The translations under genes were made by a program, and so were the position numbers. A model generated the notes under the pieces. The model saw only the letters and a program-made list of their open reading frames with translations, was not told the DNA's origin and did not search any database. From the NCBI GenBank assembly GCA_003971905.1, contig RSEE01000008.1, forward strand, positions 930,001-994,000: a DNA stretch of 64,000 nucleotides. The letters run 5' to 3'. Source of the stretch: Moniliella sp. 'wahieum'. Taxonomy: Eukaryota; Basidiomycota; Moniliellomycetes; Moniliellales; Moniliellaceae. Of the stretch, positions 53,472 through 64,000 are shown one piece after another (the stretch's first letter is position 1; the number at the start of each line of letters is the position of its first letter).

Positions 53472-54886
53472 CTAGGCATTGAATTCAGCATCATCATCCG
53501 ACTCGGGCTCCGCCAGGACAGCCGGGATCGTTTCGGGATCTTGAGGGTCACACGACTCAACTTCCTTCTGCCCCTGCTCCGGTTTATCATTTTCCTCCTT
53601 CCCGAGGCTGGGTCCGCCACTAGGGCTATCTGTGGCCCTACTGGCAGCCCGGTCCGATGGAAGCACGACTTCTCTGAGCTTGCGTACTGGGAACGCACGA
53701 GCCAACGCCTGGGGCCAATCCTCCGTCTCTGCCAGCCAGAGAGGATGTCGAAGACCTGATTGACCGTCAGTACTTTGCGGGACGCCAGTTCGGCGCCATC
53801 AGCTAGGCGCAAGGTCTGGGCATTGATAGGTAGACGCATGGTGCGGATGCCCATCGCACGGGCCTTATTCGCACACAAATTCTTGTACCGATTGTGGTCC
53901 ACATCCCACCGACAATGTACGTCTTTCCCCTCCAGCGTCTCGGCTGTCTCGGTGGCATCGGCAGTGAGGTAGATCAGGTCCTCCTTGTTCCATCGACGGG
54001 TTCTCAGCTCTTGTTGGTATGGCGGGACCTGTTTCCCCTCGGGCGCGTCCGGAGGCTGGAGAAGGCAAGATCGGGAAGAGAGGATGGGTCGGCATCAGTG
54101 GGCGCAACAAGCGCCTCTATCCCCCCGCTGGACAAGACCGCTACCGATTTCCACCGGCCCACATGGCATCCCAATTGTTCTCCATGTGCTGTCCCAAGGC
54201 AGAATCGAGCAAGCTTTCTGGCTGATGGCCTTCAGCCTCGGGTTTGGGAGAAGAGGAATGAACGTACGCCCGGCCCGGATGGTCCCCCTCACCCAGAAAG
54301 TAGAGGTATTTGAACGGACGATTCGAGTGGCGTTGGGTCGAGTAGAGGTGGCCCAACTGGAGACACATGGAACGTCGTTCCTACCAACACAACGACACGA
54401 GCATAGTCAGGGATTCCCATTCATCAATGGTTTGGGCGCAAAGCAACGCAATGAAACCAGAAGCCAACCTACTCGGTCCTCCATTAAGCTATCAAAGCCG
54501 AGATCGATAATGACGCCCACGTCGAGCGGCCGCTTGGGCTTGCTGGGCTTGGCCCGCTTAGGTTCCGGTGGTGCCATTTCGCCCGCCTCGATTTTGGCTT
54601 GCATCTCCTGGTAGCGGGCACGCTTATTTGCCTTTCGCCTCTGCTTTTCGGCCGCGCGACGTTCCTTTTTCAGTGCCTGGGCTTTCTCAAAGCGCAGCTG
54701 CTTCTTCCACTGGTTCTTGCTCATCCCAGCAGGCGGCCCGCCAGTGGTATCAATGTCAGCGGGCCGACGGGGGTCCGTGTGGGAGAGAGAATTGGTGGTG
54801 CTGCCAGGCGAAGATGGGGAGGCCTTTTCGGGCGCAGCGTCAGCCGCGCACGCAGGCGAGTCGGACACATTGGGTGCGGCGGACAT
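53472..54886 (-). CDS. TRM10: tRNA (guanine-9-N1)-methyltransferase
   Basis: ATG at 54886 starts MSAAPNVSDSPACAADAAP, an acidic leader, followed by a Lys/Arg-rich helix (KNQWKKQLRFEKAQALKKE) typical of Trm10. The SPOUT methyltransferase core then begins with VGVIIDLGFDSLMEDR. Middle segments lie in other frames (QLGHLYSTQRHSNRPFKYL, HMENNWDAMWAG). The knotted C-terminal half is clear: DHNRYKNLCANKARAMGIR, MRLPINAQTLRLADGAELA and SRKVLTVNQVFDILSGW. The acidic tail ends ESDDDAEFNA at 53472. The enzyme uses S-adenosylmethionine to make m1G9 in tRNAs. Several frame changes (about 54440, 54100, 53910 and 53720) may be a mix of short introns and missing bases. The length of ~460 residues is a little above yeast Trm10 because of the tails. 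Confidence 0.85.
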
Positions 54887-55317
54887 GGTGGTTCAACGGC
54901 TTCTCACCCCACTCCCAGCCCCACCCCCCAAGAGAACAGGTGTGGTCTCCAGCGTGGCCAGACAAAAAATGACGACGGAACACGTAGGCGGAATTTGAGG
55001 GCCACTGCGACAGATTGCTGGGCGATGACGATTGAAATTTGAAAGAAGGCTCAGTCTGCCACAGGAATGCATGACATGTCACATGTCACATGTCACATGT
55101 CATGCATCAGATCTGAGATCTACTCGAAGATCTAACATGCTACAGACAAGTCAACGCGTCTTCTAGCTTACTCAGTAGAGTGGTTGAGTAGTACTCAGTA
55201 ACAGTACCCATTGTTCACTAGACTCACTCGAGCCATCAACAGAACGCCAGTCTATAGTCCCAAGAGCAGGAGCCCAGGCTCTCAGCTTGAAGGGCGTTCA
55301 TGGATACAAGGGGGCCT
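54887..55317. other. intergenic stretch with ACATGTC tandem repeat
   Basis: An ACATGTC/CATGTCA heptad is repeated about four to five times at 55068-55104, followed by AGATCTGAGATCT palindromes near 55109. The right half is the 3' flank of the NmrA-like gene and the left part the promoter of TRM10. No gene is seen. Confidence 0.5.
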
Positions 55318-56334
55318 TTAGTGCTTGGGTCCCCCTGCCTTGGCTTGCGCAAGAAGCTGCGGCAGAATCTGGTCAATGGACGTGACGTTGGGCGTAAAGC
55401 CGACACGCTCATTGTCCGCCTCATCCGCCATGCCTCGACCGGAGAAGACGTAAAGAAGCACAAAGTTGCGGAACCCTTCAAAGTCAAATGCCCCGGCCAG
55501 CTTGGTTTGCTCCTCCGCATCAAACGGCTGCAAGGTCCAATGGTCGGGCGAGTAGTTCGGGTCCAGCTTGCCCAACTTCTCCAGCAGCTCGGGCGTGCTT
55601 ACTTTGAAGCCCGACACGATCCATGCCTTGCCCAGCGGCCCAGCTGACGACCCCGGCGTGGCGAACTTTTGAGTCGTCACCACATGGTGCACGAAACGTC
55701 CGATGTCACTCAACGTCGTGGACGACACCTCGATTCCCTTGGGAGGCAGCGTCGCCGTCTTGTGGGCGAAGTCAACTGCGTTCCATGGTGAAAGAAGATA
55801 CTCCGCAAACGACCCGTTCACAAATTCAGCCCAAGGAAGGCCAATCTGTTCCAAAGCAAGACCAGTCAGTTGTGCTCAGCGGCCAAAAGGAAGAGAGACG
55901 GAACAGGAAAACCCACTTGATCCAAAAAGTCGCGGAAGGCCTTTCCACCACCAAAGAAAGGATGGAGCGTGTCGAGGGGTTCCGGAGGTAGTTGCAACCA
56001 CCAAACCCAGAGGGACAAAAACCTTGGCGCCGGCGGCACGGGCAGCCTTGGCGGCATTCGCCTGGCCCATTCCTCCGACAGCGGGGTGGACGGTGGAGAT
56101 GACTCCCTGGATCGAATGCTTCTTGAACGCAGCCTCCAACGCGGCCTCGTCATCGTATGCGGGAATCTGCTCAATTGCGAACCCGCGCGAGGCAAACTTC
56201 TGGATCTCCGGGTTCGAAGCGTTACGTGTGAAGATCACAAGCTTGTCGTGGGCCTGGTCAAAAGCCTCAGCGACGTTGGTGCCAACATCGCCCATTCCGA
56301 GCAGGGCAAAAGTGGTGATGTCGTTGCGGACCAT
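55318..56334 (-). CDS. NmrA-like / isoflavone-reductase-like NAD(P)-binding protein
   Basis: ATG at 56334 starts MVRNDITTFALLGMGDVGT; the GMGDVG turn fits the Rossmann G-x-G-x2-G signature, followed by KLVIFTRNASNPEIQKFAS. The VISTVHPAVGGMGQANAA strand and the AGAKVFVP segment follow the NmrA pattern. Then comes a substrate-side region (HPFFGGGKAFRDFLDQ), a 71-nt intron (55916-55846) and IGLPWAEFVNGSFAEYLL, TLSDIGRFVHHVVTT and YSPDHWTLQPFDAEEQTKL. It ends at 55318 with LAQAKAGGPKH. The family includes redox sensors and small-molecule reductases; substrate unknown. One frame change near 55985 is probably a missing base. TTTATGC at 56432-56438 (GCATAAA on the coding strand) may be its TATA element. 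The length of about 315 residues is typical. Confidence 0.8.
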
Positions 56335-57068
56335 GGTTGGATGTGTTGAGTAAAAGCGGATCAGAAAAGCGGCTCGGGGAGAGAGGGTGGAGGAAAGGAT
56401 GGATGTGGTGGTGGGGGTGAGGCCTGGGCTTTATGCTTTTTGGCCTGAGCAACGGGTCATCGCATCCAAGATCGGGGGTGGCTGGTGGTTCAGGAGGTTC
56501 ACATGAAGTTCGCGTCATAGAGGTTTGCAGGAACACCCTTGGTAGGGTATGCACAATGCATCATGCATCGCGGAACGAAGTAGCACATGAATCTGCATGG
56601 CCACCCATTCTGGAGCGCTCCGCCCACTCCGCGGCATCTGCGGGAGGCTCAGGCGCCCAGGCCTGTCGGACATCGCCGGTGAAACAACGCGGAGTGCCGC
56701 GGCCAGCTGCGTTGCTTGGGGCCTCAGCCTCAGACTGAAGGCCCTGCGACAGGCCTGCGTCGCTTAATGAAATTATGATCGCATATATCGGACATCTTCG
56801 GTGAAACAGTCCCGAGGGCCACGAACACTGGCGCCGTGTCGCGTCACGTATCATACTTCGTCCGTCGTGGCCAGAGGCACCAGCCAGCGTATCTCTGCTG
56901 AGAAGCACCCCCGACGGGAGTACGGAAACACATACTGTATAGTCGCTAGTCACTATCACTAGTCACTTGAAGCCTCGAGTGGCCCAAAGCCATCGGCCTT
57001 TCAACGTGCTTGCCTGTGAGGTCATTGAGTCTCGTTTCTATACAGCCGAGTTGGTCAACGTGGTCACA
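56335..57068. other. intergenic stretch
   Basis: Promoter side of the NmrA-like gene, then unique sequence with no gene. CGGTGAAACA words occur twice, at about 56677 and 56800, preceded in each case by GGACATC, so a ~17-bp dispersed direct repeat is present. Confidence 0.4.
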
Positions 57069-59012
57069 TGTCATGGGGGGCCCCCAGGGGGGACCCGACC
57101 CGGTATTTACGGATATAATAATCGGAGCCACGTACGGTATGTCCGGGCTCAGATCCTGGTCGAACCGAGCGGGTGTAGCCTATAGAGGCAAGGGAGAGAC
57201 CCTCTTAGTTTGGGTGGCTGCCTGCGTGCAAAGGGCGCAGCTCAACAGGCCCTCCGGGGCAGGAGCAGCTTACGTGGGTCGCCAGACCCGTTGAAAGGGT
57301 CCAGGAGCTCCGGTCCGCGGTAGCGTTACCACACTTGACGCGCTGTAATAGGCGGAATCAGACGGAGCCACCAGCGCTACTGAGAGTAACCACAGCTTGC
57401 AAAGTGGTCGACGTAAAAGTTGTAAATTCGCAAGAGTGGTAGAAGGTGGAATCGGTGTAACAAGGTGAACGGGTGAACAGGTACATGCAGTACAGAGGAT
57501 GCTGGTCGATAAGGACCACAGCAAGCAAGCCTTAGACAAGGCTGACCGTACTAGAACAGGCATCAATAGGAGGAAAGGGAACTTTCCAGAGAGAGGAGGT
57601 AAAGACTATAATACCCAGCCCGCGTGCTCTCAAAGGCGCTGATGTTGTGCAATCTGGCGTAGCAGCCTGGTAAAGGGTGTGAGTTCAAGGCTGGGCACGA
57701 TGGGCACAAAGCATCGCACCTGATGAGACCTGAAGTCCTGATGGTCCTCGAGGGTGATGCAATCGCACTGGTGGTGGTGGTGTGGCAACCAGCAATGCCT
57801 ACAGAGGAACATCAAGCAGCGGGTCGCCATCAGGGCTAAGCTGCAGGGCAAGGAGAAAAACAGGAGAGGGAAGACAGTGGAACTCCTAGGCCTGAGGAGG
57901 AACTGAAGGGACCTTGGCCAAGCACGAGCCACTTAGCTCAACACAGCACATACTGTGGCCCAGTTTCCACTGAAAACCAAGGTTGCTGTTCTTTGCCCCT
58001 ATTGGCGCACGATCGGCATCTTAAGATACTGAGTATTGACGAGTTCAAAAGAGCGCCCTTTTTTATTGGAAACCCATTTCAGTGCGTTCTCTCCTACTTG
58101 ATAGACGATCTCATTTTCGCTCCTGTATATCCACTCTAAATACATCTCGCCTTCCTGGCAGGGCAACTGTTATGGGGCTCTCCCGTTATCTTCGGACGCT
58201 GAGCCCCGCATGTCGTAGACATCTCAGCCCAACACGCGTCAGTCCTGTTAGACTACTAAGCGAGAGAGAGCCAGTCGACACCTTGTCCATGCTATGGATA
58301 TCATCCGCGGCCCGCCATGGTCGCATGGGCTCATCGGTACGATGCTTTGTGTCCATTGCGTCCAGTCTTGGCAGAACCCTTCCTGCTCCGCTTGACTACG
58401 TAGCGTCAGCGCCTTTGAGAGCATGGACTGTGCATTAGTCTTTACCTCTCTGGAAAGTGTCACGCACTGTTTATACCTGTCATGAGGCACTTGAGGCCTG
58501 GTTCCTTCTGTTGTATATAAGCAGCCATGTCTAAAGCTTGCTAGCTGTGGTCCTTGTCGACCATCCTGTCTTTGGTCTCCCGATTACCCGTTCCTCTCTT
58601 TCCCTTCCACCTTCTACCACCCTTACGCTTATGAATTTACGACTTACGCCGAGTCCGCTGCAAGCTGCGGTACTCTCATTAGTAGCGCTTACTCTTATTT
58701 AGGACTCTGTCTGTTTCCGCCTACTACAGCGTACCGAGTTTGGTAACGCTACGAGGAACAGAGTAACTTCGGAGTTCTTGGACCCTTTCAACTGGTCTGG
58801 GCCTACGTACGCGGCTCCTACCTCGGAGGGTCTGAGCTGCGGCCTTTGCACGCAGGCAGCCACCCAAACTACAGAGGGTCTCTCGCTCCACACCCGCTCG
58901 ATTCAACCAGGATCTGAAGCGGGACATGCCGTGCGTGCAGTGGCTCCGATTGGCTGTCCAAGGGTTTATACCCCTAAACTACAGGGCCTCGGGACCCCCC
59001 CCCCCCATGACA
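57069..59012. mobile_element. two inverted LTR-like copies, tail to tail
   Basis: The left copy begins TGTCATGGGGGG at 57069 on the plus strand and the right copy begins with the same word at 59012 on the minus strand. Shared blocks in order include CAGATCCTGGT(C/T)GAA, AGGGAGAGACCCTCT-like, TTTGGGTGGCTGCCTGCGTG, GAAAGGGTCCA, GTAGCGTTACCA, GTAGAAGGTGGAA, AAGGACCACAGC and, further in, CTTTCCAGAGAG and TGCTCTCAAAGGCGCTGA. The inverted similarity runs at least ~470 bp and patchily to about 57735 and 58330. The family is LTR-like and the same as the fragment at 15456. No coding capacity is seen. Both copies are diverged, so they are old and broken. Confidence 0.65.
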
Positions 59013-60200
59013 GGAACCATATTCCCTTCGATATGTCGCTGTAACAGTCGGAGCTAGACGAAAGAGACCAAGGTCCAGACACGGGGGAAATTACAAGCTC
59101 ACATTCGTGGGGGAAACAGAAGGCGTTGTTGGGCAGTGAGAGAACAGAAGCAAACGGAAAGGAAAGAGCGAGAGACACAGGATGCAGAATTGAAAATTGG
59201 AGTGAACTTAGTCATTTGGTGACAGTCGCCACAGGGAGTTCTCTCCCGCACATGGCTGCGCCACATGTCTCGCTACCATCACTCGACGGGTGTAGCAAGG
59301 AGAGGTATCGCGTGTACCATACGCATCATCTTCTGCTCGCCCGTGTCTCGCCGGCTTCAGTTCGTTTTGAGAGATGCAGAGTTTTTTTGGTTGGAAAACA
59401 CTTCTACTACTGATGCAACTTGTGCCACCCTTCTGCACAAGGTCGCTCTGGTCTTCACTGCGGCCATATAGGCTAGCCGTTTTAAGAAATCCATGTGTTC
59501 GTGTGTTGGCCTGGATGAATACGTTGGGTGGGTCTGGAGGTGGTACCGGCAAGTACCGGTTGTGCGGTTGCCTGCGCTCACGCGAAGGTGTTAGATGGAA
59601 GGTGTGGCGCTGTGTGGCGCACAGGCAGCAACAAGGCACAGGAGGGCCATTTCGTGGCCAACTCTGGTTCCGCACAACATAAACGTACACGAGATAGCCA
59701 GCAGAACGCACGTGCGCATAGTCCCCGCAGATCTCCGATCGGTCGGCATGCATGGTAAAATGCATGAATGATGCACCTGTCGAGACGCAGAGGCGCAGTG
59801 CGGGAGTGTCGCATGTCGCAGTGGCATGTACATGTCAGCCACTCAGTCTGGGTCGGAGTACTCGGTTGGTAGGCGGCTGCGGGCCGACACTTGCCCCGTG
59901 CGTGGCGCACCACGCCAGAGTTTATGCAGCTGCATGCAGCGTGCTGTTCGGCTCACGCGTCACGCGCCACGCGTCACGCGTGCTTCTGTCGAATCGGGTG
60001 TCGACCGCTCCACCGCCGACTGGCATGGCTGATCGATCAGATATGGGTGATGGGTGGTGCGGGATGGGCCTGGTGTGGCCTGCGATGGCCTGCTGTGGCC
60101 TCTGCATGGGCATGGCGGGGAAACGACATGGTGTTTGCCCCAAACACCACTCGCTCGCCAGCACGCCTCGGTCTCCTCTCATTCCTGCTACAACACCCCA
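59013..60200. other. intergenic stretch with ACGCGT cluster
   Basis: No gene is seen. CACGCGTCACGCGCCACGCGTCACGCG lies at about 59955-59980. TGGGCCTGGTGTGGCCTG-type direct words occur near 60065-60100. The end is a promoter or leader for the CNNM-type gene. Confidence 0.4.
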
Positions 60201-62258
60201 ATGCGCCCGCCTGCCCCTGGCCGGGGCGTGTCGGCACTGGGCCCCCATGCACGCGCCGTGCACGCCGTTGCTGGCCTCGGCGGCAGCGCTACGGCCCGTG
60301 TCGCCGCCCCAGCGTTTCGTCTTTGCCCGCCCCCGTCCGTCTTCTCCGGCACTCCATAGTCCCCTCCCGATGGCCAGCACCACACTCCCTTCCAGCGTTC
60401 TTGGACATCAGCTCCATTGCCTCCCTTGTCTTGCTTGGCGGGTGTCTTTGCTGGCTTGACTCTCGGCTGAGGACTCGACATGGTCAACCTGCGTGTGGTG
60501 AGCACGAGCGGGACCGAGACTGAGCAAAACAATGCCCGAATTGTCCTCCGTCTGCTTGAACGTGGGCGACATTGGGTGCTCGTTGTCCTGTTGTTGGGAA
60601 ACGTGATCGTCAATGAGACCCTGCCCGTCTTTCTCTCCGACTTTGGCGGCGGCTTGAGCGCCGTCTTATCTTCCACCTTGCTTATCGTCATCTTTGGGGA
60701 AATTGTACCCCAAGCCATCTGCGCCCGGTATGGTTTGTCCATCGGTGCCTACTGCGCCCGATGGTGCATGCATTTATGATTCTCCTTGCCCCCGTCGCCT
60801 GGCCGACGGCCAAGCTGGACTGGTGTCTGGGCGAGGAGCAAGTACGGTCTACCGCAAGGCAGAGCTCAAGGCATTCGTCTCGCTCCACCAAGCCATTGGG
60901 ACCGAAGCGTTGACGGAAGATGAGGTGTCCATCATCCGAGCGGTGCTGGACCTGAACGACAAGACGGTGTGGACGTGAGACACCGATGGATCAAGTCTAC
61001 ACCCTCGCGTCCGACGACAAGCTGGACGAGCGGGGGATTGACAAGCTGGTCCAACTGGGATACTCTCGCATTCCCGTCCACGAGGCGGGGCATCCAGATG
61101 CCATCTTGGGCATGTTGCTGGTCAAAAACCTAATTAGCTACGACCCCGAAGACGCCGAACCCGTCTCCTCTTTCCAGCTCACCCCCCTTCCCGAGGCATC
61201 CCCCACGCTCACTCTGTTTGACTGCCTCAATTACTTTCAGCACGGTCGCTCCCACATGCTTCTCGTCTCGGACCACCCTGGCGAACCAAGAAGCGCGGGG
61301 CATCGTGACGTTGGAGGATGTGATCGAAGAGCTGATCGGGCGGGAGATCGAAGACGAGTTTGATGAGCACGATGATACGGCCCAGCGGACCGGGGGCGGG
61401 CAATGGGAACCGTTGCTGCGCGGGATCATTGAGCGGAGATGGAAACATGTGCCGAGCTTGTATGGCTTGCCTACGGGCCTCGCTTTGCCCGCCAAACGTT
61501 CACGTTCCATCTCGCGCCCGATGGGCGCGCAACCAGGCGCATCTGGTTCCTTGGGAACGAGCCAATCGCTTCAGCCACAGTTGGCAACCAAGTCTGATGA
61601 TGACCCCCCAGGACCCAAACCAACGCCTGCCACGCCTTCTCCTGCCGTCATGGCGGCACAGCCGACGCCTTCTGCTACGCTCTACTCCCCTGGTGCCTCA
61701 ATATCCACCTTCAAGTCGGGCTCGGTCACCAACACGCCCAAACTAGGAACCCCAAGGTTCCGCGTTCCCGATACCCCGCGTACCGGCGTTGGCTCGGACC
61801 TTGGCAAAGCTAAGCCCGCCACCAAGCTCGGTACCCCCCACGCGCGCTGGGCCGAGGTACCGACGGTGCCGAGGTGGGATTTGGGCGCGCCTGGGTTGCC
61901 CCTGCACCAAGCCGAGGTACCAGCTCGGCCCAGAGCGGGCTCGGGCGCGGCAAAGACAAGCGTGCCGGCTCGGGCTTGGACCCCAAGTTCCCTCCTTTTG
62001 ACGCCAGGCTCGGCCACGACCATCGCGCTTCCGCCGACGACCGTGGCAAAAAAGGTTGAGGAACAGACGTGGGAGGAGACCTCCTCCTCCGACCCTTCCG
62101 GTTCTTCCCCCACCCGCTCGTCCCACAGGGTAGAGGTGGAGCTCGCCGCTCCATCCACACCCACCTTGGTAGATCCTTCGCCTGAACCATCCGTCCTCGG
62201 GCACGCTACAGCTGCCGCTCAGACAGAGCCAGGGCCGGCGGCGGGGGGGGCAGTGTAA
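60201..62258 (+). CDS. MAM3: CNNM/MAM3-type membrane protein (DUF21 + CBS)
   Basis: The start is uncertain; ATG at 60201 gives an Ala-rich, signal-like N-terminus, and the first conserved membrane segment is around 60400 ([15 protein letters not shown]). The DUF21 transmembrane domain follows: [38 protein letters not shown] and [19 protein letters not shown], a clear family signature. Cytosolic CBS repeats come next: [50 protein letters not shown], then [19 protein letters not shown] with EDEFDEHDD. The ~280-residue tail is low-complexity with repeated LGTP motifs ([27 protein letters not shown]). Relatives export Mg2+ or affect Mn2+/vacuolar metal handling. Frame changes near 60430, 60760, 60970 and 61290 look like missing bases. 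It is convergent with the ABC transporter gene. Confidence 0.85.
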
Positions 62259-62612
62259 TTTTTTTTTTTGCTCACACAATGTACCATAGTACCCTATATG
62301 GCATGTGGCGGTGCGGCAGAAGAAGCGAGGGAGAAAGTCATTGCGAAGCATTGGTACCAACGATTGAGCGGATGAGCTCACCATGATAGTACAACTACTC
62401 AAGAGACTTGCCCCAACCATCGCGACTAATAATATTTTTGCCAGAAAAGTCTATATCGGAAAACTGTGGGTGTTGGGCCCGGTCTCTTCCATCAGTGGGT
62501 CTTTACTACAGATACGGAAACCAGATTGTCTACTCGTCCTGGAACCAATAACAGGTGAATCAAATCTTCACTCGACTGATGAAGCTCATCGATCAATCGA
62601 TATAGATGAGCT
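62259..62612. other. convergent intergenic spacer
   Basis: This short spacer starts with a 10-T run right after the stop at 62258 and then holds AT-rich 3'UTR sequence of both neighbours. Nothing else is seen. Confidence 0.4.
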
Positions 62613-64000
62613 TTACCGACTGTATCGACTGTATTGCTTGTTGTGTCGTCCACATGCGGACTTGCTGTGCAGCATATGTTGTTGTGCGGACGCAGACTGC
62701 GTCTGCTGCTGGCCTCGCGACCGCCAGCGCGCAAGCAGGACACGAGGCGAAAAGACACGGAAGAGGTAAAAGCACACAAAGCATGCTGCCCAATTGAACG
62801 CAATGTAGATGATGAAGATCCACGCATTGCGACTGGCGTGGTCCATGGCCATGCTGATCGTGTTCAAATACTCGTCTGCGTAGGCAAACGCACACCACCC
62901 ACAGCCTCCCGATGACAGGGGCACCCAATACCCCCGGCCGGAGGGGACTCGCTTCGCCCCAGCGCACGCGGGGTAACGTTGTCCAACGAGGGACTAAAGT
63001 TGTCGAGGTAATCGGAACACGTCAGGCCCGGGGGAGGGGATATCGGAACCAGCTCTTGCGGCGCACAGAGGATCGGCCGACCGGCCATCGCATTGCCCAT
63101 CTGCGCTTCGACAAAGTAGTGCACCGGTGTGGCGGTAATAATGCGACGCCACAAACTGGGCATGACGCTGGGTGGGACCGTGACGCCGCTGAGGAGGAGG
63201 CAAAACGAGTAGAGTAGAAGGCCGAAAACAGCACGCCCCCCAGGACGGGACTCTGGACCACATTTGCACCGACATGGCCATCAAAGGCCAAAAGCTGTAA
63301 AACAGAAAGACTGTCCAGGCAAAGGATTTGCCAGCCGACCCCACTTTGCCTCCCATCAACCACCATGGAAGCCAGTACAAAAAGCCACAGAACCAGTCCC
63401 ACGGCACCTCAACCGCCATGTACGTCGCAACAAATACCACCCAAGAGTAGATCTTGGCCCCCTGTTCCCTGGTTTTCAAACACCTCGCGCATACTGGTGT
63501 AGTGAGGTAACATATGCGAAGCCAAGGGCACCCTACCACGGACTGCATGTGGAACCACATTCACAGAGGGGAACAGAGCGGTTATGTGTTGTGACAATAA
63601 TGGAAGTTTAAGAGGCTCTAATAAAGTATGCGCGGCGTGAAGATATTGTTATGCGTGTGCACGTACCGGAAAAGTGGGAAAAGAGATTGACTTGGAGACT
63701 GGCTAGGCTCGACTTACTGCCCTGCTGCCAAAATGACGATCCAATGAAGAGCCCGGCAACGAGGTTGAGTGCCATTTTGGAGCCCAAGTAGGCAGGACTG
63801 CGCCAAAAGTGGATCCAGGTACGACGGAAAACAATTATGAATTGGCCCAAGAAGCCCACGGCGTATTCCGACTCATCTTTCTGCCTACTTGAAGTGTCGG
63901 TCCCTAGGTTGCCTCGGCGGTCCTCGAACTCTTGTATGTCATTCTCGATCCTGGCCGCCATCTCACTTTGCTGGTACACAGTTGTCCAATCCTCTTGCTC
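62613..64000 (-). CDS. PDR-type ABC transporter, C-terminal half (cut by window end)
   Basis: Only the second transmembrane domain and the C-terminus are inside the window. From the right edge leftwards: a charged linker (MAARIENDIQEFEDRRG), the segment before the first helix (FIIVFRRTWIHFWRSPAYL) and helices with VAGLFIGSSFWQQG. An intron lies at roughly 63665-63550, followed by the family hallmark KIYSWVVFVATYMAVEVPW (yeast Pdr5 has a similar YSWVVF/EIPW block). Next come LWRRIITATPVHYFVEAQM, a large extracellular loop with conserved cysteines (GLTCSDYLDNF), and the last helix WIFIIYIAFNWAACFVCFY with FRVFSP near the end at 62613. Such pumps export drugs and lipids across the plasma membrane. 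Frame changes around 63490, 63300 and 62930 look like missing bases. The ATP-binding domains lie outside. Confidence 0.85.

Noticed and set aside
1-64000. CRISPR array, rRNA genes or a bacterial-type operon
   Set aside because: No regularly spaced repeats of CRISPR type and no rRNA-like segments were seen; spliceosomal introns show the DNA is eukaryotic.

Overview
The window is nuclear DNA from a fungus, most likely a basidiomycete. It carries intron-poor genes (introns about 55-115 nt, GT...AG) for typical fungal proteins: a Ras-associated LRR/PP2C adenylate cyclase, a GPI-type chitin deacetylase, allantoicase, a PDR-type ABC transporter, a WDR48/Bun107-like protein and several nuclear-encoded mitochondrial proteins. 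The low intron density fits Ustilaginomycotina better than Agaricomycetes, but that is an inference and I cannot name a genus.

Layout. 0.85-14 kb is gene-dense: a multispanning membrane protein, a divergent ubiquitin-like/ribosomal eL40 fusion (-), a cytochrome b5-acyl-CoA dehydrogenase, an acidic Ser/Asp-repeat nuclear protein (-), mitochondrial uS9m, a KHDC4-like KH protein (-), a small mitochondrial-type protein and an F-box protein. 14-18 kb is gene-poor, with a retroelement fragment and an LTR-like end. 18-22.5 kb holds chitin deacetylase and an unknown Ser/Pro-rich protein (-). 22.7-29 kb is repeat DNA dominated by a 5.5-kb array of a 2,363-bp LTR-like unit between 114-bp direct repeats. 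30-46.6 kb holds the WDR48-like gene, bL21m (-), ATP1 and a 7.5-kb adenylate cyclase gene. 47-56 kb holds two unknown proteins, allantoicase, TRM10 (-) and an NmrA-like oxidoreductase (-). 57-59 kb is a pair of inverted LTR-like copies. 60-64 kb holds a CNNM/MAM3-type transporter and the C-terminal part of a PDR ABC transporter (-), cut by the window end.

Functional themes. Several genes serve mitochondria (uS9m, bL21m, ATP1, probably the small 12-kb protein). bL21m and ATP1 are divergent across about 400 bp and could share a promoter. Adenylate cyclase brings cAMP signalling, chitin deacetylase cell-wall modification, and allantoicase purine nitrogen salvage.

A caveat runs through everything. 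Most long conserved genes change reading frame several times within exons, and nearly every change would be explained by one missing base, usually in a homopolymer. This looks like uncorrected sequencing error rather than gene decay, so gene spans are given end to end and exact protein sequences should not be trusted. The most unusual biological observation is the ribosomal-protein fusion whose ubiquitin part has lost residues normally essential for ubiquitin function.
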